Assembly (NCBI RefSeq): GCF_036898095.1 | Contig: NC_090736.1 | Location: 11,988,184-12,052,183, forward strand | Reading direction: 5' to 3' | Length of the DNA: 64,000 nt | Origin: Palaemon carinicauda | Lineage: Eukaryota; Arthropoda; Malacostraca; Decapoda; Palaemonidae | Shown here: positions 41,601 to 52,395 of the stretch, piece after piece | Layout: every line of letters starts with the position of its first letter | How positions within the stretch are numbered: the first letter of the stretch is position 1 | Program-made: the position numbers and the translations under genes | Notes under the pieces: generated by a model | Database searches by the model: none | What the model was told of the DNA's origin: nothing | The model's input: only the letters and a program-made list of their open reading frames with translations

Positions 41601-41992
41601 TTAAAAGGGATTTTGACGTAGGAAAAATTAATTTTGGGTGAGATAGCCATGTCGTCCTGATGCAAGTTCACTCCGGCAAATTTCTGCGATTGATATTATA
41701 AGAGAATTACAGTCGGGTATCATGGGGTTCTAACCCCCGGAACGACTATCCGAAGATATCGCGTATAATCAGGGACGTATCCTAAGATAACCATAGATAT
41801 CTGCACCTCGAATAGACCTTTCCTTGTCTAATCCTCTAAGGGGAAGGATAAGTGAGGAGCAGTTACATATCCTATCACCTTTTGGTGCTCCCATACGACC
41901 CTGCCACTTCATTCCACGTCGCAGCTGAGCCACTGTGTAATAGAAGCCTCCAATAAGCAAAGGGGTGGGAGAAAAATGAAGTAACGGGCGGG
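41601..41992 (-). repeat. 3' inverted terminal repeat of element H
   Basis: Outer end 'GGATTTTGACGTAGGAAAAA' and 'TTTTGGGTGAGATAGCCATG'. It pairs with 47640-47915 with scattered mismatches. Confidence 0.75.
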
Positions 41993-42085
41993 CCATCAGG
42001 ACGACATGGCTATCTCACCCAAAAATAGATTTTCCTATGTCAAAATTCCTTTTTTTGGCTCGAGCATTGCCGTCCTGATGGAAGT
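41993..42085. repeat. Internal complementary region of element H
   Basis: 'CATCAGGACGACATGGCTAT' to 'TATGTCAAAATTCC' is the complement of the low-coordinate end. 'GGCTCGAGCATTGCCGTCCT' + 'GATGGAA' is the complement of the high-coordinate end at 47888-47915 (CGACATGGCTCGAGCC, with small changes). Confidence 0.7.
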
Positions 42086-42419
42086 GTACCAGAGAATTAT
42101 CTATACTCGGTGGAAGGCTTTGCATAAAAGACTTCGAACCAAAAAATGCTCCCCACCTATGTGACGAAGCATAAGTATTAATTTCTATACCTGGGAGCCT
42201 GAAAAGGAAATGATGAAGTGCATTTTTTCTTTTTCTTTTTTTCCCCAAAGCAAAACCTTCTGTTTACTCATTGCTAATAACGAGCTGAAGGAGTGCCCTA
42301 GGATGCATTGTGGGCTATGTCGTTGCCGCGGGGTAGATAACAACCCCTCAACCACCACATAACGACGTGTCTCCTCCAATTGCTTCATTTAATGCCTGAA
42401 GAAGAACCCAAGTGGTCTT

Positions 42420-43340
42420 CCGACCAGTATATGTCTGCAGTCCCTCAGTAGACATATACTGGAAAAAGTTCTAGGAGGAAGCTACATCTGAAGTCTTACG
42501 AGCCGGGTCCGCTCTTCATATAAAGTAAGTAATCTTATTTCCTAACTGGTTGAGAGACAAATCAGACCCCACTGTATTATTTTGAAACAAAAGACTACCC
42601 TTAAACTGCACTGTTCTCAGCAAATACACTTTTGGACACTATTAGACAAAGAAAAGGATCACTTTGAAGGGGGACTATTTTCCATAGACCCCAAGGTGAA
42701 AAAGGGAAGTTAATTTTTAGTCTGAAAAGTGGGATCAGGATATAAATTAACCTCGCCATTTTCCACAAATTCAATGTATTTTATCGTCTCTAGAAACCGT
42801 TACAATGTCACTAACCCGAGCACCGGAAGCCATCGTAATTAAGAATAGAAGCCTTTTGATTGCCTATGTCCAAAGTGAATTGCAAAACTTTGTCCAAAGT
42901 CTAAGAGATAGGCTTCAGTAGAGCCAACAGCCGTAGCCTTGAACAAACCTTCGGAACTTTGTTGAAGAGATCCGAGTAAAATTCGACATCAAAGGCGTAT
43001 AGTATAGATCTAGTGAGGACCGAAGTGTACGACGAAATTGTGGAGGAGGCTAGACTTTAAACATGCAAAGTAAGCTTGAAACTTGAAAAAAAATCCATAG
43101 TAATCAACCCTGGATTTATGTCTTTTGACATTTAACCCATTTGGTCCATGATGTTTCATACTGAGTCTTGGTGCTAGACGACTCTTAGTTTCCACAAATA
43201 CCCACTCATCACGTTGAATTTTCAATTTCATTCCCAGGAATAGGGTGAAATCAAACATGAGATGAGGATTGTACAATCTCCATGATGAAGCATAAACAAT
43301 CCCCTGCTGTCCATCCTGAGACAGAATCGAGTTGGTCACG
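42420..43340 (-). pseudogene. DIRS tyrosine recombinase remnant (element H)
   Basis: Minus-strand frame 43339-43010 reads 'QQGIVYASSWRLYNPHLMFD' followed by 'FTLFLGMKLKIQRDEWVFVE', a core-binding-domain counterpart of element G. The region 42480-42420 keeps an FQYMS-like remnant similar to 'FFQYMDFERL' of G. Frameshifts throughout. Confidence 0.55.
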
Positions 43341-44960
43341 GGCCAAGTTGGAATTCAAATCCGTGACCATGGGAAACCAGTTGCTCATTGGCTACCAAAG
43401 AGCCACCAGAGCCGCCATCCCTTGAAAGATCTACACCTGTCCAAAACATTCATGAGGAGGTTAAACAGTGGAAACAGGCAAATCGTCGTCCAACGACTCC
43501 CATCCAGGGACATTGACCCACTTGATGTCCATGCCCACTGCTGCTTGAACCACTTATGGTGCTACCTAGCAGAGAAATATCATGCTGAAGCTCATTGCAA
43601 CTGATCCACTTGAAGGGCAGAGATTTTATCTCACTGAAGGAGAGACGTTGACCAATGCCAACTTTTCTTTTGGTTATCATTACGTGTTTCAAATGAGGAG
43701 ACCTCGATTCTTGTCTGTTGAATCAATAGACTATAACTCTGTTAACGAGGTTTAAGTGGATATGAATGTTCTCCTTCAGGTATAAGTTCATGAGGGACAA
43801 GAAGACTGCCATGGACTCCAGAATATTGATGTGGTATTGTTAAAATTTCTGAGACCAACAGCTTTGCACTTTGTTCGGTGCCCAACCTCCCAACGAGGCG
43901 TCCGAACAAAGTGTCACTACCAGAGGAGGAAAGCGCAACAGTAACGTCTGTGAAAGACTTATAACAGTGGACCACGGTCTAGTTGCTTCCGCAGTAAAAC
44001 TGGAGTCGTCTTCTGATGGTCAGGAAGAGCGTTGGAGGCTTTCCTTCCCTAAACTCTGTTTGCATATTTGAGTGGTACATTGAGGACAAAATTTGTGAAT
44101 CTTAAAGATCCTCGAACCTCCTCTGAGCGTCGCCTGGTGATCATCCCCGACTAGATCAGGGACTAGACAGACGTCTCTGTTTCCTTCCCCTTGAGGGAGG
44201 AATAGGACGGGAGTGATACATAAAGTCAATAAATCTCCAACTGCGGGAAGTCCTGAGCTAGAGTCAGTTCTGATTTTTTAAAGTTGGTCTGAAGTCCAAG
44301 GGACTAGAGGAACCAAAATTAACTGGCTGCTTCCGAGCACTCTGTGCCAAGGGAACTCTCACTAGCCAGTCAACCAGGTACGCCTCTACTTAAAAACCTG
44401 TCTACTTCAGTTGTTGTACGATTACGCCAGTAAACTTCGTGAAAACCCTCGGAGCTATGGTGAGTCCGAATTGCATAACTCTGATTACGTATATCCTTCT
44501 CCACAGGCTGCAACCAAGGTAGGGGGATAAGTGTCGACCTAACCGACAATACAAAGATGTCAGTAAAATCCATAGAGACAGTTAAAGCCTCTAAGGGTGG
44601 AAAGGTCCATATCTGCGAAATAGCCAACATCCAGAACTTGTCCAACTGAACGAACAGGTTTAGACCAGACAAGACGAGAATAGTTTGAGGTAAGCTCAAA
44701 ACAGTTTGGCACACAAAATATACGATCTTGAAATCTCATAGATCTCACATAGCAGATAACTCCCCTCTTCAAGAGATCTTATACATACTGTTCCAGACAA
44801 GATGCTCCTGGAAGAATCTCCTGAACTGTGGTGGCCATTGTTACTACTGTACTTCCAAGCAAAACCGTTGGAAATGACATTCTGTGTCCAAGGACTGAAG
44901 AACCCACAATACTTGAACAAGGATAACCGTCCCCCTACTGGAGGCATTCATTATTTTGTG
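43341..44960 (-). pseudogene. DIRS RT-RNase H remnant (element H)
   Basis: Frame 44772-44560 reads 'MRFQDRIFCVPNCFEL', the counterpart of 'IKFQGRLFCVPKKDSD' in element G. 44700-44560 keeps 'SLPQTILVLSGLNLFVQLDK' in the alternate frame. The RNase H end can be followed at about 43800-43350 by analogy with G 26679-26071. Many stops. Confidence 0.6.
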
Positions 44961-46500
44961 TTAAGGACATCAACCGCTACCTCTACTGCCGTTTCAAGGT
45001 CCACGATCTCTGGACCTGCCTCCACTGTCAAAACGTCCTCGGAAGACAACCCTTACTCATACATAGGGTGGAAGGCTGGGAACTCTTGACACCACTTATA
45101 AGGGCACAGCGTAGACATTCTGAGGGATAGCGGCATGAGAAAGCACGAACGATTTACCATGATAAGTCAGTTTGTGAGACCTCTTGGTTGTGGCCTTTCC
45201 AGTGGTGAACTACTTCTTCAATGAGATTCCCACTTCAGGAAAAAGGCTCTAAACTCTGTGACAGCCTTATCCGTAACTTTCCTCTAAGGAAACAGGTCTT
45301 TTCCCCAGATGCTAGAGGTGAGTAACGTTTCAGCTCGTGGCGGATGGTAGCTGTGTCAAGTACATGCTCACTAGAGGCTCAACAGACCTGAAAGAAGCAT
45401 AAAAGGTCTTAGATAAAGGTGTCGACATGAGTTTTCGCCTGCAAGGAAAAGACGAAGGCACCTGCAAAATTCCCGACCATCATTCCCATAAAGCTCTACA
45501 GAGACGACAACATTGACAACCATTTTCTGGTCTACGACTCAGATTTAAAGTGTTCAGGAATCCTGGGCAGCTTCCAAAAAAATTGGTGGCCGGCCGCATC
45601 CGTATCCGGTTTACTTTTAGCAAAAGTAAACAGGACATTGATCTAGTGGACGGAATCGTGTGGTAAGAAAGGTGAGACTGGTGTGCACTCTTCCAAAGAC
45701 GGGAGAGGGTTACCCTCAAAAAAGGCTAACTCCATTGATGTTGCTCATCAAAACAAAGTGGAAGACCACATTGTCCAGGGCCACAAAGGAGGCCAAGGTC
45801 TTACCAAAGGCGACAATCTGTAAATTAATACTCTGCCATCATCATTGCTATGTGCAATAAGGTAGCTAGGTGTGCCAAACCTTATATATAGGAAACTCCT
45901 CTTTCTTCTCCAAGGCCTGGATCTCTTCACATGAGGCCTTGAAGACCATCACCGGGTATTACTAATTCCCCTCCATGAAGGCTTTCCTGTTAGCCATAAG
46001 TACCAGATGTATTGTAATACATAAGGTACTCGGGAACTGGGGGACTCCATGAGCTTAGCAGAAGGTATTGGGAGGAGAAATGGGCAGGAACAGCCCCCGT
46101 CACGGAAGAAGCAATCGTAACCGTAGATCGGGAGACCGATGTCATAGTGGTGTCATACTTGGTAGACACCACTGAATCCTTGATGAGGTCAGACTACCTC
46201 ATCCTCTTACCCTGGTGTGAAGGTATCGCGGGAAGAACATGCAGTCATTATTGGAGGTATCTTCCGAGACCCATCTGGTGTGAAGTAAATCCTTACAAAC
46301 ACTGCAATCCTGATGGTCCCGTTACAATACTGGGCCTTTCATCCTCCAACCCTTCGCATGTGTGCGGCAAATATCGAGACCATAGGGATGTCTCACAGCT
46401 CTGACACAAATCTGCACTCAACAGTGTATCTGTGTATAGGCACCGCCTGTAAGGAGAAAAGGGTTCAAATGAGTGCCACATCCTCTAGCTGACACCAAAA
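44961..46500 (-). pseudogene. Gag remnant of element H
   Basis: No frame exceeds 80 codons. Position between RT and leader, and loose nucleotide similarity to the gag of element G, are the only support. The 45300-45290 area 'CTTTTCCCCAGATGC' corresponds to 'CCTTACCCCAGATATTGG' at 28278 in G (coding IWGKDLF). Confidence 0.45.
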
Positions 46501-47639
46501 GCCAAAAGAAATGAGTTATTAACGCTCCATGTAAACAATTGAGGGGATAGTAATCCCCAAATTGTGTGTAAATGCCATTAGTGAGAAAAAAGGAGATACA
46601 TTACGAAATGTCCATTCCCTTATAAAGAACGTAAGATTGGAAATATTAACCCCCTAAAGGTCTGTTACCATAGGTCCAAAAAGGGGTGGAGAAATGCTCA
46701 TGGAAAGAACCATTGCTCCAATATCTCTGCAGAGAAATGACCAATTGGAGGGCACCGGTACAGGTAAGCTTAATCATTAAGCAATCAACGCATCAATTAA
46801 AGAACAAGTGTCTAAAGCAACCCGTAGGTTATAAAAGCAAGGTTATAACCTCGATAGAAAAAACTCGGGAGGGATAACTAGCCCATAGAGTTACCAACCA
46901 TGTATTCAATCCACACCCTCAAAGAGAGATGGACAAATTGGTAGAAAACCAATAACCGTATATAGTGGTTATTCAAAGCAGGAGCCTAGAACCCTTTCGT
47001 AGAAGGAGTTCCCAGGCCCAACTTACATTAAGAAACCTCAAACGTTAAAGGAGTAAGGCTTTTATGTTAACCTGTAGTAGAATTCACCTACAGTAAATAG
47101 AGAACTCATCTTAGTTATGTAAGACGGTCTCAGATAAAAAAGGGCAGAAATGCCTGTGCCCTAAAGGTACTGGCAACCCCAGGGGGGAACGGCATTGCTG
47201 CCAACATCTTATGTGCTCAAAGGCACTGGTACCAATATCCGCACCCATAGACTAGTACTAACCCCGCCGCCAGTAAGGATAATGCCGTCAGTGGCAATAG
47301 TGCCCCAGGGTGGCGGAGATAATGGTCAAGGGATTCCGCAGAAAACACACCAAATAAACAAACACGAAAAAGAAGCAATCAGGTACGAAACTCGACGCCA
47401 TGGCTAGCTGGACTCGAAGCGCTCAGGCTTCCTCTAACACAAAAGCTAAAATATAACTCCCCGAAGGGAACCAAAGCAATAACAGCTAAAACAAAAGGAA
47501 AAGAGAGGTAGGCTCTCAACTTTGATGAAAAAGAGGAAGCCATCATACAAAGAAAATCTTCGAAAAAAGGTGAAAAGAGCGCACACAAAAATATCACACA
47601 GTAGCAACAAGCTGTGGACAAAGGAATGAAGCGGCAAGG
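46501..47639 (-). other. Leader of element H
   Basis: No gene seen. The segment 47170-47320 has GC-rich 'GGCACTGGTACCAAT' and 'CCCAGGGTGGCGGAG' pieces that may be decayed units of the minisatellite found in G at 30290-30515. Confidence 0.35.
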
Positions 47640-47915
47640 TCGTATGGGAGGACCGAAAGGTGATAGTAGATGTAACGGCTCCTCACTTATCCTTCCCCTT
47701 AGAGGATTAGACTGGGAAAGGTCTATTCGGGGGGCAGATATCTATGGTTATCTTAGGATACGTCCCTGATTATATACGATATCTTCTGATAGTCGTTCCA
47801 GGGGTTAGAACCCTGTGATACCTGACGTTAATTCTCTTATAATATCAATCGCAGAAATATAATACAGTAGGAAGTTGCTGGAGGGAACTTCCATCAGGAC
47901 GACATGGCTCGAGCC
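47640..47915 (-). repeat. 5' inverted terminal repeat of element H
   Basis: Complement of 41601-41992 over most of its length. The outer end is 'TCCATCAGGACGACATGGCT' + 'CGAGCC'. Confidence 0.75.
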
Positions 47916-48791
47916 CCAAAAAACTAGGCATAAATGCTGCGAATAACGAATACGTAGAAGCCTTAAGAGAGGATCCAATGAAGCTAGGCGAATGGTCCTG
48001 AAAATGGCAAATGCCTTTCAACTGTGGGAAATGCAAAGTCATGCACGTATGTTATAGTAACCCACAATCAGATTACTCACTGCTAGGTAATGAAATAGAA
48101 AGTGTGGGCTAGGAGGTAGATATCTGTATTATTATTTGCAAGGATTTCAAGTTCACCAGAGTATAAAAGCTGAAAAGAAAGAACAGAAACTAATAGGTTA
48201 CATAGAGACCATTCAAATTAAGAAAGAAAGACACTATACTGCAGCTGTACACATCACTAATAGGACCCAATATAGAATTTGGAGTCCAATTCTGGGCTCC
48301 AAGTATTCAGAAGGATATTGATAGACTGGAAGCAGTACAAGCTAGGGTCACCAAACTAGTTCCAACACTAAAGCAATTTTGATATAGACGGAGGATGGAA
48401 CTTTGAACTTATTTGATCCACAAACTTGACGACTAAGGGGACAGCTAATAAATAGAGGCATTTAAAATTCTTAAAGGAATAATAAATGAATATCACAACA
48501 ATCTATTCACGCTTAGCTCAAATCAGTCCAAACGTAACGGATACAAACTGGCATGGAAAAGATACAACACCACTCAATGTGGCAATTTCTTTGAATAAAA
48601 AATAGCAAATACTGGAATAGACTTCCAGCAGAGGTAGTAAACAGTAACATAGTAAATGAATTCAAGAATAAGTTAGACAAGATCATAAGAACTCTATAAA
48701 TGCTTAAAGTAAATCGCTCTAGCAAAGACAGTGGAATCTCTGCGGATGGACTAAAAAGTCTTTGCAACATCCAAAATCCTTGTAACACACA

Positions 48792-48793
<2 letters not shown>
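47916..48793 (+). pseudogene. LINE RT C-terminus and 3' end (copy 2)
   Basis: Begins 'KLGINAANNEYVEALREDPM' and 'KLGEWS', the sequence expected just after the catalytic FADD box, whose remaining part (TTTGCCGAC, 41591-41599) lies on the other side of element H. It continues 'KWQMPFNCGKCKVMHVCYSN' and 'SDYSLLGNEIESVG', then the RT C-terminal 'LEAVQARVTKLVPTLKQF' near 48330. It ends in 3' UTR homologous to copy 1. Confidence 0.75.

Positions 48794-48864
<71 letters not shown>
48794..48864. repeat. (CT)n microsatellite at the LINE 3' end
   Basis: About 71 bp of pure CT, preceded by 'GTAACACACACA' as the last LINE bases. Same arrangement as at 35860-35959. Confidence 0.95.
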
Positions 48865-48867
<3 letters not shown>

Positions 48868-49360
48868 AATAGGCTTCTTTTGTCAGACAAAAAGTTTATT
48901 ATTCATGGTATTTATGCCTTATACCGTAATATTATACATTATAATAGACTTCTTGTGTGAAAGGGAACATACCAATATTTTCTCTGTATAATGTAATTTA
49001 TGTTTCCGACAAGCAGTTTTATATTTTCAACGGCTATCTATCATGGAATTATTATGTAATCACTTAACAATGAACATAAGTTTTTTTCCACAAATTCAGT
49101 GCTTTACTATTATTTTGAGTAAAATATGGCAAAAACAATCTAGAAAATTTTTTCATTATCACTTCATAATATAGAGAAAGAATTGTTTAGTTTCTTAGAG
49201 TAAAATAAAAAAATTAAAGCAAATTTGAAAAATTTCTTTAAACAGCAGCAAAATAAGCATAGAAATGGAGGTTATCATAGAGTAATTGTGCATGTGCAGT
49301 AAATCTGATAGTGACAAATCTTGTATGCAGCTACTGAGTGTGGATACGTTACAGAGTCGA
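48865..49360. other. AT-rich spacer, nothing recognised
   Basis: No frame, repeat or signal supported between the LINE microsatellite and element F. Confidence 0.45.
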
Positions 49361-49409
49361 GATTTGATGCTGTTCTGGCCAAGTATACCAAACAGCTGTC
49401 CCCAAGAGA

Positions 49410-49720
49410 TGCTCTGTGCCTAAACACTCATTCACGAGCTAAATGCTCTCAATCATGAACTAGACCCTCATGATCACAAGCTAGAAGCTCACGATTACAA
49501 ACTAGGTGCTCATTATCATGAACTGGACGCCTGAGCTAGACGCTCATGGTTATGAGCTAGATGCTCACCATTATGAGCAAGAAGCTCCTGATCACAAGCA
49601 AGACGCTCACAATCATGAACAAGGCGATCCTCTTCACGAGGCAGACGCTCTTCCTCAAGAGCCAAATGCTCTCATTCCCGAATGAGATGCTCTCCCTCAT
49701 GAGGACGATGTATTCAAGCT
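49410..49720 (+). repeat. 21-bp tandem repeat encoding a 7-residue period (element F)
   Basis: About 14 diverged units of 'GAGCTAGACGCTCATGGTTA' + 'T'. One frame translates to a 7-residue period such as ELDAHGY, ELDAHHY, EQEAPDH, KQDAHNH. Two further units lie at 50268-50310. Substitutions mostly keep the 21-bp register, with one frame break near 49530. Confidence 0.8.
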
Positions 49721-50879
49721 CATATCTCGCCGATTGCTGATCACCAGCTTGTCGATCTCCGATTTCCAGTGTACCGATTATCGGCTCGCTGATCGTTAAT
49801 ACAGCTTGTCGTTAGCCGATTGCCGATTTTCATTTCGTCGATCATTTAAATCCCATCCACGGGAGAGTCTTCATTCACCTTTTTGGTCTCGCCTTTGGGG
49901 GATTCCTCCGGCAGGAATTGAATTCGTCCATTCTCGTTCTTCGTTCGGGTAACCCCTTTGGGGGAACCCATAAACAAGCTGCTTCTTCGTTTCTCAAGCA
50001 ACACCTCATGTCAACCTTCAAATTGAAATGGGAACTTGTTGAAGGGAAGCATAGAGTGCTGCCCGTAGGTTCTCCTGCAGGTGTTGGAACTTCCCCTTCC
50101 AAGGGAGAGTCTCTATACAAGCCGCTGTTCGACAATCTTCCTGCTTGCGAGGAGAATTGTCTACTGTGGCAGCTGATGTTGGTTGCTCCTGTTTTGGTCT
50201 CATATTCGGGGTATTCTTTTGGCGGGAATTGGACTCGTGTCTTTTTCCACTCTTTGGAGCAGTCCATGAGCTAGACGCTCACTTTCATGAGCTAAATGCT
50301 CACATTCACACCCCGATCGTCAGTTCGCCAAGCTCGTAGTTTGTTAATTAACTTCTTGTCTTTCACTGATCATTGATCACTAGTTCGCCAATCGTCAAAC
50401 CATTCTGCGGCTCTTCAGCTCTCAGATCGCCTACCTATAGCTCTCAAATTGCCATCTCGCTGATTGCTGATCTCCAGCTTACAGCGAGATCAGCTTGCTT
50501 ATTGACAGCTCTCCTATCTCCAACTATCCAATTGGCAACTCGCAAATCGCAAGCTCGCTGTTCACCAATGTGCCGATTCGGCACATATCTGATTTACCTG
50601 ATCTCCAATTTGTCAGCTTGTCAATCTCCATTTTCAACGGCTAGACAATCTCCAACTTCTTATCAATCGCGCTATTTGTCGTCTCACTACATGACAGTTC
50701 AGCGTTAGCAACTAGACGCTCGCTTGCATGTTGTTTGCTAGCCTACCGTTTGCTTGGTTACTGTTTGCTTGCTTGACGTTGGCTGTTCGGCGGTTCATAA
50801 TCACAACTTAGCCTGCTCAAGATTGTCATTAGTCGGCTCTCCTGTAGGTCACTGTTAAAACTAGCAACCACTTCCAGCA

Positions 50880-51440
50880 TCTACAGTTTAGCCCTGGATA
50901 CTTTGCCTTCCAAGGTAAAGCTCCTCTGGAATTTTCCATTCTTTTGGAGACCCTTCATTGAAGCATGGGCTTCCCAAGTCTCTCTCTTCGAAGAATCCTC
51001 AACTCTAGGCAGTATAGATAGTTTCTCACCTCTCTCTTGGCATTTTGCTACTAAGGTAGTCCTCCCTTGTAGAGTTGATGAACCTGCTCCTGAGAGCCTC
51101 TCCGGAGAGCATTCTCATCTAGACAACATAGATCGTCTTCTCGCCTCTCTCTTGGGCTTACACTTATTTCGGTAGCCCCTCCCCCTCCCCCTTAGGGTTG
51201 AAGGAGTTTAATGCAGATTTCCTTTTGGGAACCTAACCTAAAACCCTCCATCGACGACCAGGATAATATACGAGGGCTACCCTTGGCGCTTAATGCCTCT
51301 CTCCCTTTGGTCTTTTTGTTTGTTTTTCACAGAGTTTCTTCTGTTGATGAAGTTTTCATTTCTTTCTGTGAAATTCGAAGAACCCTCATTCCTGTAGCCA
51401 GGATTCTTTATCAAATTGGGCATATTTTCTGACTATCCTT
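50880..51440 (+). pseudogene. Gag-like remnant of element F
   Basis: Frame 50903-51175 (90 codons) with 'LWNFPFFWRPFIEAWASQVS', followed out of frame by another short frame at 51211-51432. Similarity to other gag proteins is not established. The call rests on position after the leader repeat. Confidence 0.35.
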
Positions 51441-52084
51441 CCTCATAAACATACGTTCTTCACCTACACTTCGTTCCTACTACAGAATGGCCTACGGGCC
51501 AGGAGCCTTAAGGGCCAGGTTACTGCTTCGACTGCTACCTCCTCCCTTGTTTTCACCTATAGTATAGGACTGCCTCACGAGCCGACTTTGCTTGGATAGG
51601 AACTGTGCTAGTTAGGCAATCTCCTGCAGCAAAATGGAACTCAGATGTGGTTTTGGAGGCAGATCCCTTGAATCTGTTGGCCCCCCCCACTGCATCGGGA
51701 GGCGTAACCCCATAGGGTTATCACCCCTCATGGGTGATCCGGGGATGCGTGACCTACTAGAACACCAGAGGTTGTTAGTATCTTGTTTACTTCTGGTCTC
51801 CTTCGGCCTATACACCCTCGGACCTTCGTGTGGACACATTCAGCCTCCAACGTTTTTGGTTACTTCTTAGATTCCTACATTTCTGGGAATATGTTCCATA
51901 GACTAGTCACACTGCTAGCTTCTCGCATTCACTAGAATTTCCCAGGCCGCTAACCGGGCTTTGCATCCTAGTTTAGTGATGTGTCAGGGTTTCTCTCTGT
52001 TACATGCAGAGCACGTATGGGAAAATCTCCGTGTCAAAGACCAGCCAGTTGGTCGGGACTTCCAGCCTTCTAACAGGTGGGTCA

Positions 52085-52195
52085 TCCCTATAAATAGCGT
52101 AAGGTTTGTTAGTGCAGGAGCAAATGACAAATTTAGAAGTAATTTGTATTTTTTTTTAACGAGTACAAACCTGTAGCTATAATACAAATTGTCCC
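52085..52195. repeat. Internal complementary region of element F
   Basis: 'GCGTAAGGTTTGTTAGTGCA' on the left and 'AGTACAAACCTGTAGCTATA' on the right. The right half complements the right end 52360-52395 ('TAGCTACAGGTTTGTATTAG'). The left half complements the E-type left end. Confidence 0.6.
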
Positions 52196-52395
52196 GACAT
52201 CACCTGTCCCCCATAAGTCATGGCTGCAATCAAGAGGGATCAGAATACAGAGGTGTGTGTGTGAGAGAGGGATGCCCCATTAGCGGTAGGGTAGTTCCAA
52301 CTCGCTAAAATGGCTCATGGCTAGTTTAAGCTTTGCCAAAATGATAATCTCTATAAATAGCTACAGGTTTGTATTAGTTAAGAAAAATAAAAACC
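52196..52395 (+). repeat. Right inverted terminal repeat of element F
   Basis: Ends 'AATAGCTACAGGTTTGTATT'. The inverted order of motifs matches the left end of element E. Confidence 0.6.

Larger units (their letters stand above)
41601..47915 (-). mobile_element. DIRS-like retrotransposon H (minus strand)
   Basis: Low-coordinate ITR 41601-41992 and high-coordinate ITR 47640-47915 are inverted copies (for example 'GATAAGTGAGGAGC' against 'GCTCCTCACTTATC', 'CCTAAGATAACCATAGATAT' against its complement near 47730-47750). An ICR at 41993-42085 matches both outer ends. In between, gag, RT, RNase H and YR remnants are all on the minus strand. It is inserted into the LINE RT gene between 41600 and 47916. 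It is of the same family as element G. Coding parts are badly decayed. Confidence 0.8.
36046..48793 (+). mobile_element. CR1/L2-like LINE copy 2, interrupted twice
   Basis: Long but decayed non-LTR retrotransposon. ORF1 remnant near 37050-37742, endonuclease at 38150-38770, RT from 39230, and a 3' end at 47916-48793. It is split at 39977 by a foldback element and at about 41600 by DIRS element H. The total LINE sequence is about 4.8 kb after removing insertions. The 5' limit is placed at the 57-bp repeat, by inference only. Its 3' end abuts (CT)n at 48794. Confidence 0.75.
49361..52395 (+). mobile_element. DIRS-like retrotransposon F, 5'-truncated and internally deleted
   Basis: A leader with a 21-bp repeat, a gag-like region and a 3' UTR are followed by an ICR (52085-52195) and a right ITR (52196-52395). 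No RT, RNase H or YR can be read, so the coding middle has been deleted. The terminus belongs to the same broad family as element E. It is not clear whether E and F were ever one copy. Confidence 0.6.

Noticed and set aside
19112..52395. Elements E and F as two halves of one element split by a 25-kb insertion
   Set aside because: Their terminal sequences are of the same family but too diverged by eye to be a matched pair, and both contain a leader-type region. Kept as separate copies.
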